A stretch of 64,000 nucleotides of DNA from Pedobacter polysacchareus (GTDB lineage: Bacteria > Bacteroidota > Bacteroidia > Sphingobacteriales > Sphingobacteriaceae): positions 372,001 through 436,000 of the forward strand of contig NZ_JAHYSS010000005.1 of the NCBI RefSeq assembly GCF_019802255.1. Reading direction: 5' to 3'. Both the position numbers and the translations under genes were made by a program. Below the pieces are notes generated by a model. That model was given only the letters and a program-made list of their open reading frames with translations. It was not told the origin of the DNA and ran no database searches. Shown here one piece after another: positions 1 through 8,566 of this stretch. Position 1 is the stretch's first letter. Each line of letters opens with the position of its first letter.

Positions 1-842
1 TGGCTTTATTAGGGAAATTAAGCCTGGATTCTGTGCTTGCAGGTTATTGTTTTTCCTTTTTGTTCTCAGGTATTCTCGTGTTTTTTTTAAAGTGGACTAT
101 GATCCGGTCAGTAGTCAATGCCGATCGTCCAACTGTTCTTGAACTATTTCATTTTGGGAAATACAGTATGGGCACCAATATCGGATCCAATCTTTTTGGA
201 GTGACCAATACTTTTATCATCAATTTCTTTATCGGTCCTGCCGCATTGGCCATGTATAATCTGGGTGGAAAGCTGATTCAGTTAATTGAAATCCCACTTT
301 CGAGCTTTGCAGCTAGTGGAATGCCAATCCTTTCCCTGCATTACAATAGAAATGAAAAGAAAGAGATGATGTATACCTTGAAAAAACTAATTGGGATGCT
401 CACTATAGCGCTAGTGCCAATAGTGATATTTGCACTCGTTTTTGCAGAACCGATAATTAGCTTAATTGCAGGTAAGGAATATATTAATAATGAAGCACCA
501 AATCTGTTCCGTATATTTATGGTGATTGCCTTGCTATATCCGGCAGACCGCTTTTTTGCACTGGCATTAGATGTAATTCATCAGCCTAAAGTGAATTTTT
601 ATAAAATTATCGTCATGCTGATTGTCAACATTGTAACCGTGTTTATCGGAATGTCGATTTACCATTCCATTTATACGATTGCCATCGCTTCTGTATTCCC
701 TACTTTAATCGCTATCATTATGACTTATTATCCTTTGTATAGATATGCTAAATTTAGTTTTTGGGGTATTTTTGTGATTGGCTATAAAGAAATAGTTGTA
801 TTTTTAAAACAAGTTAACCGTACGTTTTTAACCCGAGGATAA
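1..842 (+). CDS. Polysaccharide flippase (Wzx/MATE-like), C-terminal part
   Basis: This is the 3' part of a membrane protein whose start lies outside the window; the frame is open from base 3, so the GTG at 33 is internal. About 280 residues are visible, with several hydrophobic helices separated by short loops and a cationic loop of the type NRNEKKEMMYTLKK. The pattern fits the C-terminal half of an oligosaccharide or lipid-linked-sugar flippase of the MATE/MOP superfamily, which moves undecaprenyl-linked glycans across the inner membrane. The glycosyltransferase gene that follows (40 bases downstream) supports a role in surface-glycan export. Family assignment is from overall pattern and context; substrate is unknown. 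Confidence 0.75.
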   Translation, partial: ALLGKLSLDSVLAGYCFSFLFSGILVFFLKWTMIRSVVNADRPTVLELFHFGKYSMGTNIGSNLFGVTNTFIINFFIGPAALAMYNLGGKLIQLIEIPLSSFAASGMPILSLHYNRNEKKEMMYTLKKLIGMLTIALVPIVIFALVFAEPIISLIAGKEYINNEAPNLFRIFMVIALLYPADRFFALALDVIHQPKVNFYKIIVMLIVNIVTVFIGMSIYHSIYTIAIASVFPTLIAIIMTYYPLYRYAKFSFWGIFVIGYKEIVVFLKQVNRTFLTRG

Positions 843-881
843 TGGTGTTTTTTGAAATACCATCATATATATAACATAATA

Positions 882-1754
882 ATGAGTAAAAAAATCTCTA
901 TAATATTAGCTTGTGATAATCATTATGTGGTGCTATTGGCAGCGCTTTTGAAGTCAATTGAAATGAACCATCACACTGAGGAGTCAATTGATGTTTATTT
1001 GGTAGATGACCAGATATCTAAGCTGAGTAAGCAAAAGCTAATGGCTTCATTGACCTTGGACAAGATGAATATCATCTGGTTAAAAATGGAGGAAATTATC
1101 CCTGAAGATGTGACTTTACCGCTGGTCAATAATACCTATCCATTAAATACTTACATCAGACTGCTGATTCCGTATTTTATTCCTAAAGAGGTGAACCGAA
1201 TTATCTTCCTCGATGTGGATATGATTATGCTGGACGACATCAGCAATTTATGGAAAATCGATATCGGAGACAAAGTTATCGGAGCAGTCAATGATGGTCC
1301 GGATGTAAAAACCATTGCTGAAGGAATTGAAAACTATAGTGAATTAGGCTTAGACCCAAATCAGAAATATTTTAATGCGGGCATGCAGGTGATCAATATT
1401 GACAAATGGAGAGCGCTTGACATTACACAGAAGACATTTGATGCCATCAATAACAATAAAAAATATGCAGGCTTAGGAGATCAATATGGTTTAAATATTG
1501 CATTAATTGGAAACTGGCATGAGATAGATGGAAAATGGAATCGCTTTTCTGTGTGTACGGATCCACAGCCTAGTTTAATTCATTATTTCCACCGTAAACC
1601 CATTTATAAAACCTACGCTTATAATTATAAAGAGGAGTTTTTCTATTATTTGAATAAAACAAAGTTTAGTGATTTTCAGCCTATCGGGGAAACGACCAGG
1701 TATTTGAAAAAAATTAACAATATGTTGGAGAAAATTAAATTGTTTTTTAAATAG
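882..1754 (+). CDS. Glycosyltransferase family 8 protein
   Basis: The protein has about 290 residues and starts with a Rossmann-like strand (ISIILACDNHYV), followed by the GT8 hallmarks: YPLNTYIRLLIPYFIP, the DxD metal/nucleotide-sugar motif in FLDVDMIMLDDI, and FNAGMQVINIDKWR with a later GDQYGLN segment. GT8 enzymes of this type are retaining galactosyl- or glucosyltransferases of LPS and capsule synthesis, acting at the cytoplasmic membrane face. The ATG at 882 (MSKKISII) is preferred over an upstream in-frame TTG at 852, because the ten extra residues are not family-like. It sits directly after the flippase and likely belongs to the same operon. Sugar specificity cannot be read. Confidence 0.88.
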   Translation: MSKKISIILACDNHYVVLLAALLKSIEMNHHTEESIDVYLVDDQISKLSKQKLMASLTLDKMNIIWLKMEEIIPEDVTLPLVNNTYPLNTYIRLLIPYFIPKEVNRIIFLDVDMIMLDDISNLWKIDIGDKVIGAVNDGPDVKTIAEGIENYSELGLDPNQKYFNAGMQVINIDKWRALDITQKTFDAINNNKKYAGLGDQYGLNIALIGNWHEIDGKWNRFSVCTDPQPSLIHYFHRKPIYKTYAYNYKEEFFYYLNKTKFSDFQPIGETTRYLKKINNMLEKIKLFFK

Positions 1755-1836
1755 AACGTGTTTTATTGATAAGACCCATTGCGTATTTTTAAATGTAGTA
1801 ACCTGGATAGGAATGATTAATTTTAGTTAGAATTTA

Positions 1837-2412
1837 GTGAATAGAAGGAGTTATTTAAAGCGCATTGTAGTGCTTGCAGCCCTGGGGGGGGCATCATTTT
1901 CCATTTTTAAATGGAAGGAGTTGACGCGGTATGTAGATCCTGATTTATTATGGAGTAAGAAGGATCTTGTTGCAGAACTTGCAGAAATTATTATTCCTGA
2001 AACGGATACTCCAGGTGCCAAATCGGCAAATGTTGCAGATTATATTATTAAAGTACTGCTCAATTGCATGGACATTAAGAAACAAAATAAATTTTGTTCC
2101 GGTCTGGAGCTCGTGGAATCGCAGTCCCTGCGGAACTATGGGAAATCATTTTTGAATTGTTCCGATAAAGAGAAACAAACTGTTTTTGAATATATTGCCA
2201 ATCATTCCGGTTTTTCCTACCGGATTTTAAATAGAATAAATAAGAAAATTTTTGGGGAATCATTTTATTTGACGCTTAGAGATTTAACCATTGAAGGGTA
2301 TTGTATGTCTAAACCTGGGGCTACTCAGGGTTTGGCCTATGATTATATCCCAGGTACTTTCGAGGCCTGTATTAAACTGAAACCAAATCAAAAATCCTGG
2401 GCCACCAAATAG
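1837..2412 (+). CDS. Gluconate 2-dehydrogenase subunit 3-like protein (Tat signal)
   Basis: This 191-residue protein opens with a twin-arginine signal (NRRSYLKRIVVLAALGG), so it is probably exported folded. The mature part contains DLVAELAEIIIPETDTPGAKSANVADYI, the signature region of the gluconate 2-dehydrogenase subunit 3 family (small gamma subunit). In that family the small subunit partners the FAD-containing GMC subunit and carries it across the membrane through its Tat signal. Here the GMC gene follows after two bases, which matches that pairing. The start is GTG; no ATG is available before the twin-arginine motif. A cytochrome c subunit gene is not present next to it. The substrate is unknown, perhaps a sugar or lipid-linked sugar given the neighbours. 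Confidence 0.82.
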   Translation: MNRRSYLKRIVVLAALGGASFSIFKWKELTRYVDPDLLWSKKDLVAELAEIIIPETDTPGAKSANVADYIIKVLLNCMDIKKQNKFCSGLELVESQSLRNYGKSFLNCSDKEKQTVFEYIANHSGFSYRILNRINKKIFGESFYLTLRDLTIEGYCMSKPGATQGLAYDYIPGTFEACIKLKPNQKSWATK

Positions 2413-2414
2413 TT

Positions 2415-4112
2415 ATGTATAACAGCAATAAAACAAAGGAACTAAATACTTATGATGCAATTGTCATCGGCTCAGGAATAAGTGGCGGATGGGCAGCGAT
2501 GGAGCTTTGTAGAAAGGGCTTTAAAACCTTGCTTCTGGAAAGGGGAAGGAATGTAGAGCATATTGTAGATTACCCTACAGCCAATCTTAATCCCTGGGAT
2601 TTTAAATACGGACTCAACAATACATTAAGGGACCGGGAAATTGATCCGGTTCAAAGCAATACTTATAATCCTGCTACAAAACATTTTTTTGTGAGTGATG
2701 CTGAACATCCTTATCTACAGGAACAGCCTTTTGACTGGGTGAGAGGGTATCAGGTAGGCGGTCGGTCATTGGTTTGGGGCAGACAATGTTATCGCATGAG
2801 TGACCTTGATTTCGAGGCTAACCTCAAGGAAGGTATTGCAGTAGACTGGCCAATCAGATACAAGGATTTGGCACCATGGTATAGTTATGTGGAATCTTTT
2901 ATTGGTGTAAGTGGACAGAAGGAAAATTTAGCCCATTTGCCCGATGGTGAGTTTTTACCAGCAATGGAATTAAATTATATCGAAAAACACCTCGGAGATT
3001 CCATAAAAAAAAATGAACATCATCGTTTATTAACTATTGCAAGGGTAGCGAACTTAACCCGGGGATGGGATCATAGAGGCCCTTGTCAGAATCGGAATTT
3101 GTGTGAACGCGGATGTCCTTTTGGAGGCTATTTTAGCAGCAATAGTTCTACAATTCCTGCCGCCGTTTCGACAGGAAACTTAACCCTAAGGCCTTTTTCA
3201 ATCGTGACAGAGATTCTTTATGATGAACAACGTCAAATGGCGAAAGGGGTAAGGGTAATTGATACGCTTAGTCATGAAGTTCATGAGTTTTACTCGAAAG
3301 TATTGTTTGTTAACGCCTCTACTATTGCTACTGCAAGTATATTATTGAACTCTGTTTCTTCCCGTTTTCCAAATGGTTTTGGGAATGACAGTGAACAGCT
3401 TGGACATAATTTAATGGATCATCACTCTTCTGCAGGTGCTTATGGTATTCATGATCAGTTTAAAGATTATTATTATAAAGGAAGAAGACCTTGTGGGTTC
3501 TTAATTCCGCGTTATAGAAATCTTAAAGAAGGTGAAAATCTTAACTTTAAGAGAGGATATAATATTCAGGGCCATGGAGAAAGAATGGAGTGGCAGGACC
3601 TTTCCTATAATCTGAATGGATTTGGAAAGGATTTTAAAAAACAACTCACTACACCTGGCGATTGGACAGTCTGGATGGCGGGTTGGGGTGAGTGTTTGCC
3701 CTATTTTGAGAATCAAATTACACTAGACAAAATTCAAAAGGATAAATGGGGATTGCCTTTGGTTAAAATCGATTTCTCATTTGCTGAGAATGAAAATAAA
3801 ATGATGATTGACATACAGCAAACCTCTGCAGAAATGCTGGAAGGTGCTGGATTTAAAGACGTGGAGATGTTCAATTATAAAAAGTCTGGCGGGAGCACTG
3901 TCCATGAGATGGGAACCGCACGTATGGGACATGATCCCAAGACTTCTGTGTTAAATAAATTCAATCAGATGCATAATGCAAAGAATGTTTTTATAACAGA
4001 TGGGAGCGCAATGACTTCTTCAAGTTGTCAAAATCCTTCTTTAACTTATATGGCACTTACTGCAAGGGCATGTGAATTTGCTTATCAGCAGCTAAAAAAT
4101 GGTAAATTGTAA
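2415..4112 (+). CDS. GMC-family dehydrogenase (gluconate/sorbitol dehydrogenase large-subunit type)
   Basis: The 565-residue protein begins with an FAD-binding Rossmann motif (VIGSGISGGWAAMELCRKG, residues about 17-36). It ends with the GMC C-terminal signature GTARMGHDP...NVFITDGSAM...NPSLTYMALTARA. A middle segment has cysteines spaced C-x5-C-x3-C followed by PFGG, resembling the Fe-S-binding cysteine cluster of electron-transferring FAD dehydrogenases of this family rather than of oxygen-dependent oxidases. It has no signal of its own and lies 2 bases after a Tat-bearing subunit-3-like gene, so the pair is probably co-exported. It likely oxidises an alcohol group of a sugar or polyol; the true substrate is unknown, and surrounding glycosyltransferases hint at a glycan precursor. 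Confidence 0.88.
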   Translation: MYNSNKTKELNTYDAIVIGSGISGGWAAMELCRKGFKTLLLERGRNVEHIVDYPTANLNPWDFKYGLNNTLRDREIDPVQSNTYNPATKHFFVSDAEHPYLQEQPFDWVRGYQVGGRSLVWGRQCYRMSDLDFEANLKEGIAVDWPIRYKDLAPWYSYVESFIGVSGQKENLAHLPDGEFLPAMELNYIEKHLGDSIKKNEHHRLLTIARVANLTRGWDHRGPCQNRNLCERGCPFGGYFSSNSSTIPAAVSTGNLTLRPFSIVTEILYDEQRQMAKGVRVIDTLSHEVHEFYSKVLFVNASTIATASILLNSVSSRFPNGFGNDSEQLGHNLMDHHSSAGAYGIHDQFKDYYYKGRRPCGFLIPRYRNLKEGENLNFKRGYNIQGHGERMEWQDLSYNLNGFGKDFKKQLTTPGDWTVWMAGWGECLPYFENQITLDKIQKDKWGLPLVKIDFSFAENENKMMIDIQQTSAEMLEGAGFKDVEMFNYKKSGGSTVHEMGTARMGHDPKTSVLNKFNQMHNAKNVFITDGSAMTSSSCQNPSLTYMALTARACEFAYQQLKNGKL

Positions 4113-4310
4113 TTATGGCTTGTAATTTGACTATAAATCAGACGCTTAATGTGAGTTTTATGAATGTAAGTGTATGGTGGCCAAAGTACCTAAAATGCGA
4201 TATAATGTATTGAGGGCCGGGGAAACTAAAAAATCCTCTCGAATTTTAAAATTAATGATAAAGTAATGGAGCCTTTATTTAATGGTCATATGTATTTAAT
4301 TTAACTGGTG

Positions 4311-5162
4311 ATGCGCGTAGCTAATATTATAATTGCCCATAAGAACCCACTGCAGCTTGAGCGTTTAATTAGGAAAATGCAGCATGAGAATTTCGATTTT
4401 TACATCCACATTGATAAAAAAGTCGACATAGAAAGCTTTCTGTTCTTAAAAGGGATCAAAGGGGTGTACTTTATAAAAAACAGAGTGGTGTGTAATTGGG
4501 GAGGTCACAGCACGCTAAAGGCGATGTTAAACTCCTTGAAAGAAACATTGGCGAACGAAACCAGTTATGGTTTCTATAACCTAATGAGTGCTCAGGATTA
4601 CCCAATAAGGAAAAATCAGGAATTCTATGACTTTCTTTTAGCGCATGAGAAAAATTCTTTTATTTTTTATGAATCAGAAGAATCTGGATGGTGGAAAATG
4701 GCTATCCAACGATATCAGCACTATCACCTTACCGACTTTAACTTTTTTGGGAGTTACTTTTTGGAGCGAATGATGAATAAAGTGCTGCCGATTAGAAAAT
4801 TTCCTATGGCGCTGAAACTATATGGAGGTCGGAAGGCTAGCTGGTGGACATTAAATCATGAATCTGCTAGTTACTTATCTAATTTTTTCAACCAGGAAAG
4901 CAAGCTTGATAAGTTCTTGAAATTTTGCTGGGGAACCGATGAATTTGTAATTCCAACAATTTTACTCAATTCTCCTTTCAAGGAGCAGATGATCAATGAT
5001 AATTTGCGTTATATCCATTTTCCGGAAGGAAAAGCAAATCCCAGGATTTTAGAGATAGAAGATTTGTCGCTGATGAAAGATTCAAATATGTTTTTTGCCA
5101 GGAAATTCGATATGCCAATGAGCGAAGAAGTCTTGCGCAGAATAGATGAGCAGACGGAATAG
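4311..5162 (+). CDS. Beta-1,6-N-acetylglucosaminyltransferase-like (GT14, core-2/I-branching type)
   Basis: This protein of about 283 residues begins RVANIIIAHKNPLQLERLI and contains FYIHIDKKVDI, NRVVCNWGGHSTL and LMSAQDYPIRKNQEF. These are the recurring blocks of bacterial core-2/I-branching (GT14) enzymes, in which the SAQDYP/SGQDYP stretch is diagnostic. A later CWGTDEFVIPT block supports it. Such enzymes transfer GlcNAc or related sugars without a DxD motif. An in-frame GTG three bases earlier is an alternative start, but the ATG at 4311 is preferred. It is convergent with the next gene, with one base between the stops. A clear paralogue lies at 20802-21662 on the other strand. Confidence 0.87.
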   Translation: MRVANIIIAHKNPLQLERLIRKMQHENFDFYIHIDKKVDIESFLFLKGIKGVYFIKNRVVCNWGGHSTLKAMLNSLKETLANETSYGFYNLMSAQDYPIRKNQEFYDFLLAHEKNSFIFYESEESGWWKMAIQRYQHYHLTDFNFFGSYFLERMMNKVLPIRKFPMALKLYGGRKASWWTLNHESASYLSNFFNQESKLDKFLKFCWGTDEFVIPTILLNSPFKEQMINDNLRYIHFPEGKANPRILEIEDLSLMKDSNMFFARKFDMPMSEEVLRRIDEQTE

Positions 5163-5163
5163 T

Positions 5164-6768
5164 TTATTGATGAACTTTGAATAAATAAACACTGACATCT
5201 TTCGTCACGTATTTCTTTAAGGGTTTACCTAATTGATTAAACGTATTCAGTAAATGATCCATGGGTTTTATGGGATCTTTGTAGTACCAGGAAGGCTCAT
5301 CAATGCCGTCTCCGATGTCGGTTTGGAACTGAGTATTAAAAATTAGCCAGACTCTCTTGCTTCCGCCTAACTGCTTCAAATCAGCACCTAATAACTGTTC
5401 GTAATCGCTGTAGCTGTTCGCTTCTTTTCGGTGATCGATTCCTTCAATCGCATTAAATTTAAAGGGGTACATTATTTTGTAGACCTTGTAGCCGGGTAAA
5501 TTGTTCCAATAGATATACACGGCATCACCATCCTTGTATCGTTGATTTATGAATTGTAATGCCTCGTGCTGATAGGATTTCTTATGGACATAAAAATGCT
5601 CTGGTTGAAAAATAAAGATTGCCGATTGCACTATTGCTGGTAAGATGACCACAAATGATAACATGAAAACTGCGTTTTTTGATTTAATCCTAGCAGTTCC
5701 GCATTCAAACCCTTTGGCAATAAACAGCATGAAAACTGGTGAAATAAATACCCAAAATCTTTCTGTGAGTGGGTAGAGTTCCAGCCCTGAGGCGATTAAG
5801 GTAAGTAAGCAGGGGGTCAGCAGCACCCAGGCTAATGTTTTATTTTCTTTAAAAAAGGAGTATATCCCATAAATCAACAACAGAATGGGTATGATGAATA
5901 CTTTCAGTAATGGATTAAAATTCCATATTAAGCCTAATGGGTAGTCCATTAGCCGGTAAAGATTTAGCCAAAACCAATTCAGTTCCGATATGGAAGTAGG
6001 GGGAAAGGGCATAAAATTTTCATAAGATCTGAACCAATAAGCGATCCATTCCGATTGTGCATGTTTATAGGTGAAAAGTAGGTAGTTGAGAGAAAAACTA
6101 ACTAGCCACAGGCCAAATGGAAGGATACTGATCGCAAAGAGCTTCCATTTTTTATGTAGCAGATAGGAGATACTCATACTGATGGCGATTCCTCCTAGCA
6201 GGAAAATGGCAGAATAAGAGAACCATAAGATCAGCGCGCCGCTTAGCCCCCAAATGAGTAGGTCTTTAAAATTTTTCGCTGCCTGATAATGAATAAAAAG
6301 GTATAGGACTGTAACCGTTGCCAACAGTTCTGTAGCATATTGTTTAATTTCAACGCTATGGTAAACCAAGGCCGGTGAAAAGCAAAGTATACCGATTGCC
6401 ATTATTGCTGCTGGCTTTTTCAGAAAATAATTAGCGACCGGAACAAATAGGAATAAAGCTGCGATTCCTGAAATTAATGGAATCAACCTTAATGCCATCT
6501 CGTTTGGTCCAAAGATATTTACGGTGAATTTTACCAATAAGAGAAAGCCAATCGGTGCTTTTTGCTGATAATAGAGGGGATGAGTCAGCAGTTGCATGGC
6601 ATCCATCTTTAGAAAACTACTGGATAAATACACTTCATCCATCCATAAAGAACGATTGTAGAAGAAATGAAATAGCCTAATGAGAACTCCAATGATTAAA
6701 AAAATGACCAATAGCAGGTTCCATTGTTTCTTTTTATCTAAGAAAGAGCTGTAAGTTATTGTGTTCAT
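5164..6768 (-). CDS. GT-C membrane glycosyltransferase (GT39/ArnT-like)
   Basis: The 534-residue protein has an N-terminal helix, then a first extracytoplasmic loop with the acidic pair D44-E45 (SLWMDEVYLS). The Asp-Glu pair in this loop is the catalytic signature of GT-C enzymes such as ArnT and PMT. About ten further hydrophobic helices follow, then a soluble C-terminal domain of about 130 residues. Family members use polyprenyl-phosphate sugars as donors on the periplasmic side. This fits the nearby HAD/UbiA gene pair, which could make such a donor. It is transcribed alone on the minus strand between two plus-strand gene runs. Donor and acceptor are unknown. Confidence 0.82.
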   Translation of the reverse strand: MNTITYSSFLDKKKQWNLLLVIFLIIGVLIRLFHFFYNRSLWMDEVYLSSSFLKMDAMQLLTHPLYYQQKAPIGFLLLVKFTVNIFGPNEMALRLIPLISGIAALFLFVPVANYFLKKPAAIMAIGILCFSPALVYHSVEIKQYATELLATVTVLYLFIHYQAAKNFKDLLIWGLSGALILWFSYSAIFLLGGIAISMSISYLLHKKWKLFAISILPFGLWLVSFSLNYLLFTYKHAQSEWIAYWFRSYENFMPFPPTSISELNWFWLNLYRLMDYPLGLIWNFNPLLKVFIIPILLLIYGIYSFFKENKTLAWVLLTPCLLTLIASGLELYPLTERFWVFISPVFMLFIAKGFECGTARIKSKNAVFMLSFVVILPAIVQSAIFIFQPEHFYVHKKSYQHEALQFINQRYKDGDAVYIYWNNLPGYKVYKIMYPFKFNAIEGIDHRKEANSYSDYEQLLGADLKQLGGSKRVWLIFNTQFQTDIGDGIDEPSWYYKDPIKPMDHLLNTFNQLGKPLKKYVTKDVSVYLFKVHQ

Positions 6769-6834
6769 TTATAGTTAATAACGTTCGCAATATCGATTTT
6801 TTTAATAATTTTACCACTAAATAGAGATAAACAA

Positions 6835-7518
6835 TTGAAAGACATACCATGGGACACGATCGAGCTTGTCATCTTCGACGTGGACGGCACGCTTTATGAT
6901 CAGTCTAAGTTAAGAAAGAAAATGCTTTTGGCGTTAATTGGGCATTATATCATCAGGCCATGGAAGTATTATGACTTATTAATTTTATATCATTTTAGGA
7001 AAGAAAGAGAAAACCATGCCGGATACAAGTCAGGGAATTTAGAAGAGGCACAATATGAGTGGTGCTTAAATAAAGTAAATTCATCGTTAGGGGAGGTTAA
7101 AAAGGTCATTGCAGATTGGATTTTTACTTTTCCGAATCCATACCTTTCCAGCTGTAAATATCCAGGTCTCACTGCTTTTTTTGAGGAGCTGGAAAAGAAG
7201 AAGATCGCGACCGCAGTTTATTCTGATTATGATGCAGAACAGAAACTACAGCATTTGAATGTAAAGGTAGATTTGGTGGCAAGCTCTACTCAGGAAAAGA
7301 TTAATGCATTGAAGCCTCTGCCTGATGGCTTGAACTTTATTTTATCGGAATTGAAGATTCAGGATAAGCAAAAATGTCTTTTTATCGGTGATCGATTGGA
7401 ACTTGATGGTGCTTGTGCTGATGCTGCAGGGATTCCATTTCTATTGGTCAACAAACAAAAAGATGGCGCTTATTTTTATGAAGCATTATCCGCCAGTCTT
7501 AAAAAAACAAGATTATAA
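6835..7518 (+). CDS. HAD-superfamily phosphatase
   Basis: The 227-residue protein carries HAD motif I near the N terminus (VIFDVDGTLYD; the first Asp is the nucleophile), a motif II region AVYSDYDA, a motif III Lys around NALKPLPDG, and motif IV CLFIGDRLELDGACADAAG. A TTG at 6835 is the only credible start, because no ATG precedes the DVDGT motif. It lies 11 bases before a UbiA-type transferase gene of the decaprenyl-phosphoribosyl class. In related systems HAD domains occur next to or fused with that enzyme and probably remove the 5-phosphate of polyprenyl-phosphoryl-ribose phosphate. That role is inference here; a stand-alone sugar-phosphate phosphatase is possible. Confidence 0.83.
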   Translation: MKDIPWDTIELVIFDVDGTLYDQSKLRKKMLLALIGHYIIRPWKYYDLLILYHFRKERENHAGYKSGNLEEAQYEWCLNKVNSSLGEVKKVIADWIFTFPNPYLSSCKYPGLTAFFEELEKKKIATAVYSDYDAEQKLQHLNVKVDLVASSTQEKINALKPLPDGLNFILSELKIQDKQKCLFIGDRLELDGACADAAGIPFLLVNKQKDGAYFYEALSASLKKTRL

Positions 7519-7529
7519 CTGTTGCATAT

Positions 7530-8528
7530 ATGATAAACGAACAAACGCGGAAAGCGGCAACTTTACAGGATTATATCGCGATTGCGAGGCCAGATAATTG
7601 GGTGAAGAATTTGTTTATGGTTCCGGGGATGCTTTTTGCATTGTCTATTTTTCATACCCCTTTTGATGCAGCCTTGCTGTTTAAAATCGTGATTGGAATT
7701 GTCAGTATCTGCTTAGTGGCGTCTGCTAATTATGTTATTAATGAATACCTGGATGCGGGTTTCGATCAGTTTCATCCTTTAAAGAAGAAAAGATCCTCCG
7801 TAGTCACCACCATCAATCCAATTATTGTGTACCTCGAGTATGGAGTGCTGGCCCTTATCGGATTGATGCTGGCCTATACGGTCTCGTTAAAATTCCTATC
7901 TACAGCAGCGGTATTGTTGTTTATGGGGGTGATTTATAATGTAAAACCATTTAGGAGTAAAGACCGTGTATTTTTGGATGTATTGAGTGAATCTGTCAAT
8001 AATCCAATTAGGTTTGCCGCAGGCTGGTTTATTTTTAGTCCGGCTTTAGGAGTTCCTGACAGTAAGTGGGATTTAGATTGGATCAATACCTTTCCACCGA
8101 TTAGTATTATTATTGCCTATTGGATGGGGGGCGCATTTTTAATGGCTACAAAACGTTTCGCAGAATACAGACTCATCGGTAATGCGGAAATTGCCGGCCA
8201 GTACAGAAGATCGTTCCGCCATTATACGGAAAACAGCCTATTGGTATCCATGTTTTTTTACGGAATTACCTGTGCCTTTTTTATGGGGATATTCCTGATC
8301 AAAGACCGTATTGAACTGCTATTCAGCTTCCCTTTTTTTGCACTGCTGTTTTCATGGTATCTTCGGATTGGTTTGCTCAATGATTCTCCGGTTCAGGGTT
8401 CAGAAAAGTTATATACCAGGAAATGGTTCATGCTATACCTTGTTTTATTTACTACATTGTTATGTATTTTGATGTTTGTTGACATTCCATGGTTACATTG
8501 GTTCTTGAAAAATGCTAATAATTACTAA
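7530..8528 (+). CDS. UbiA-family transferase, decaprenyl-phosphate phosphoribosyltransferase type
   Basis: The 332-residue protein is a polytopic UbiA-fold enzyme. The N terminus IAIARPDNWVKNLFMVPG resembles the RPxxWVKN block of DPPR synthases (mycobacterial Rv3806c). Next comes the first Asp-rich motif region NYVINEYLDAGFDQFHPLKKKR, and then a second block YNVKPFRSKDRVFLDVLSES. Rv3806c-type enzymes join PRPP and polyprenyl phosphate to give a lipid-linked phosphoribose. The HAD phosphatase immediately upstream would suit the next step. Translational coupling is plausible, with an 11-base gap. It could instead prenylate an aromatic acceptor, but the RPDNWVKN start and the HAD partner argue for the phosphoribosyl branch. 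Confidence 0.8.
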   Translation: MINEQTRKAATLQDYIAIARPDNWVKNLFMVPGMLFALSIFHTPFDAALLFKIVIGIVSICLVASANYVINEYLDAGFDQFHPLKKKRSSVVTTINPIIVYLEYGVLALIGLMLAYTVSLKFLSTAAVLLFMGVIYNVKPFRSKDRVFLDVLSESVNNPIRFAAGWFIFSPALGVPDSKWDLDWINTFPPISIIIAYWMGGAFLMATKRFAEYRLIGNAEIAGQYRRSFRHYTENSLLVSMFFYGITCAFFMGIFLIKDRIELLFSFPFFALLFSWYLRIGLLNDSPVQGSEKLYTRKWFMLYLVLFTTLLCILMFVDIPWLHWFLKNANNY

Positions 8529-8566
8529 TTTGAATCCTCAATTATTTAGCTTTTATTTTATTCTAA

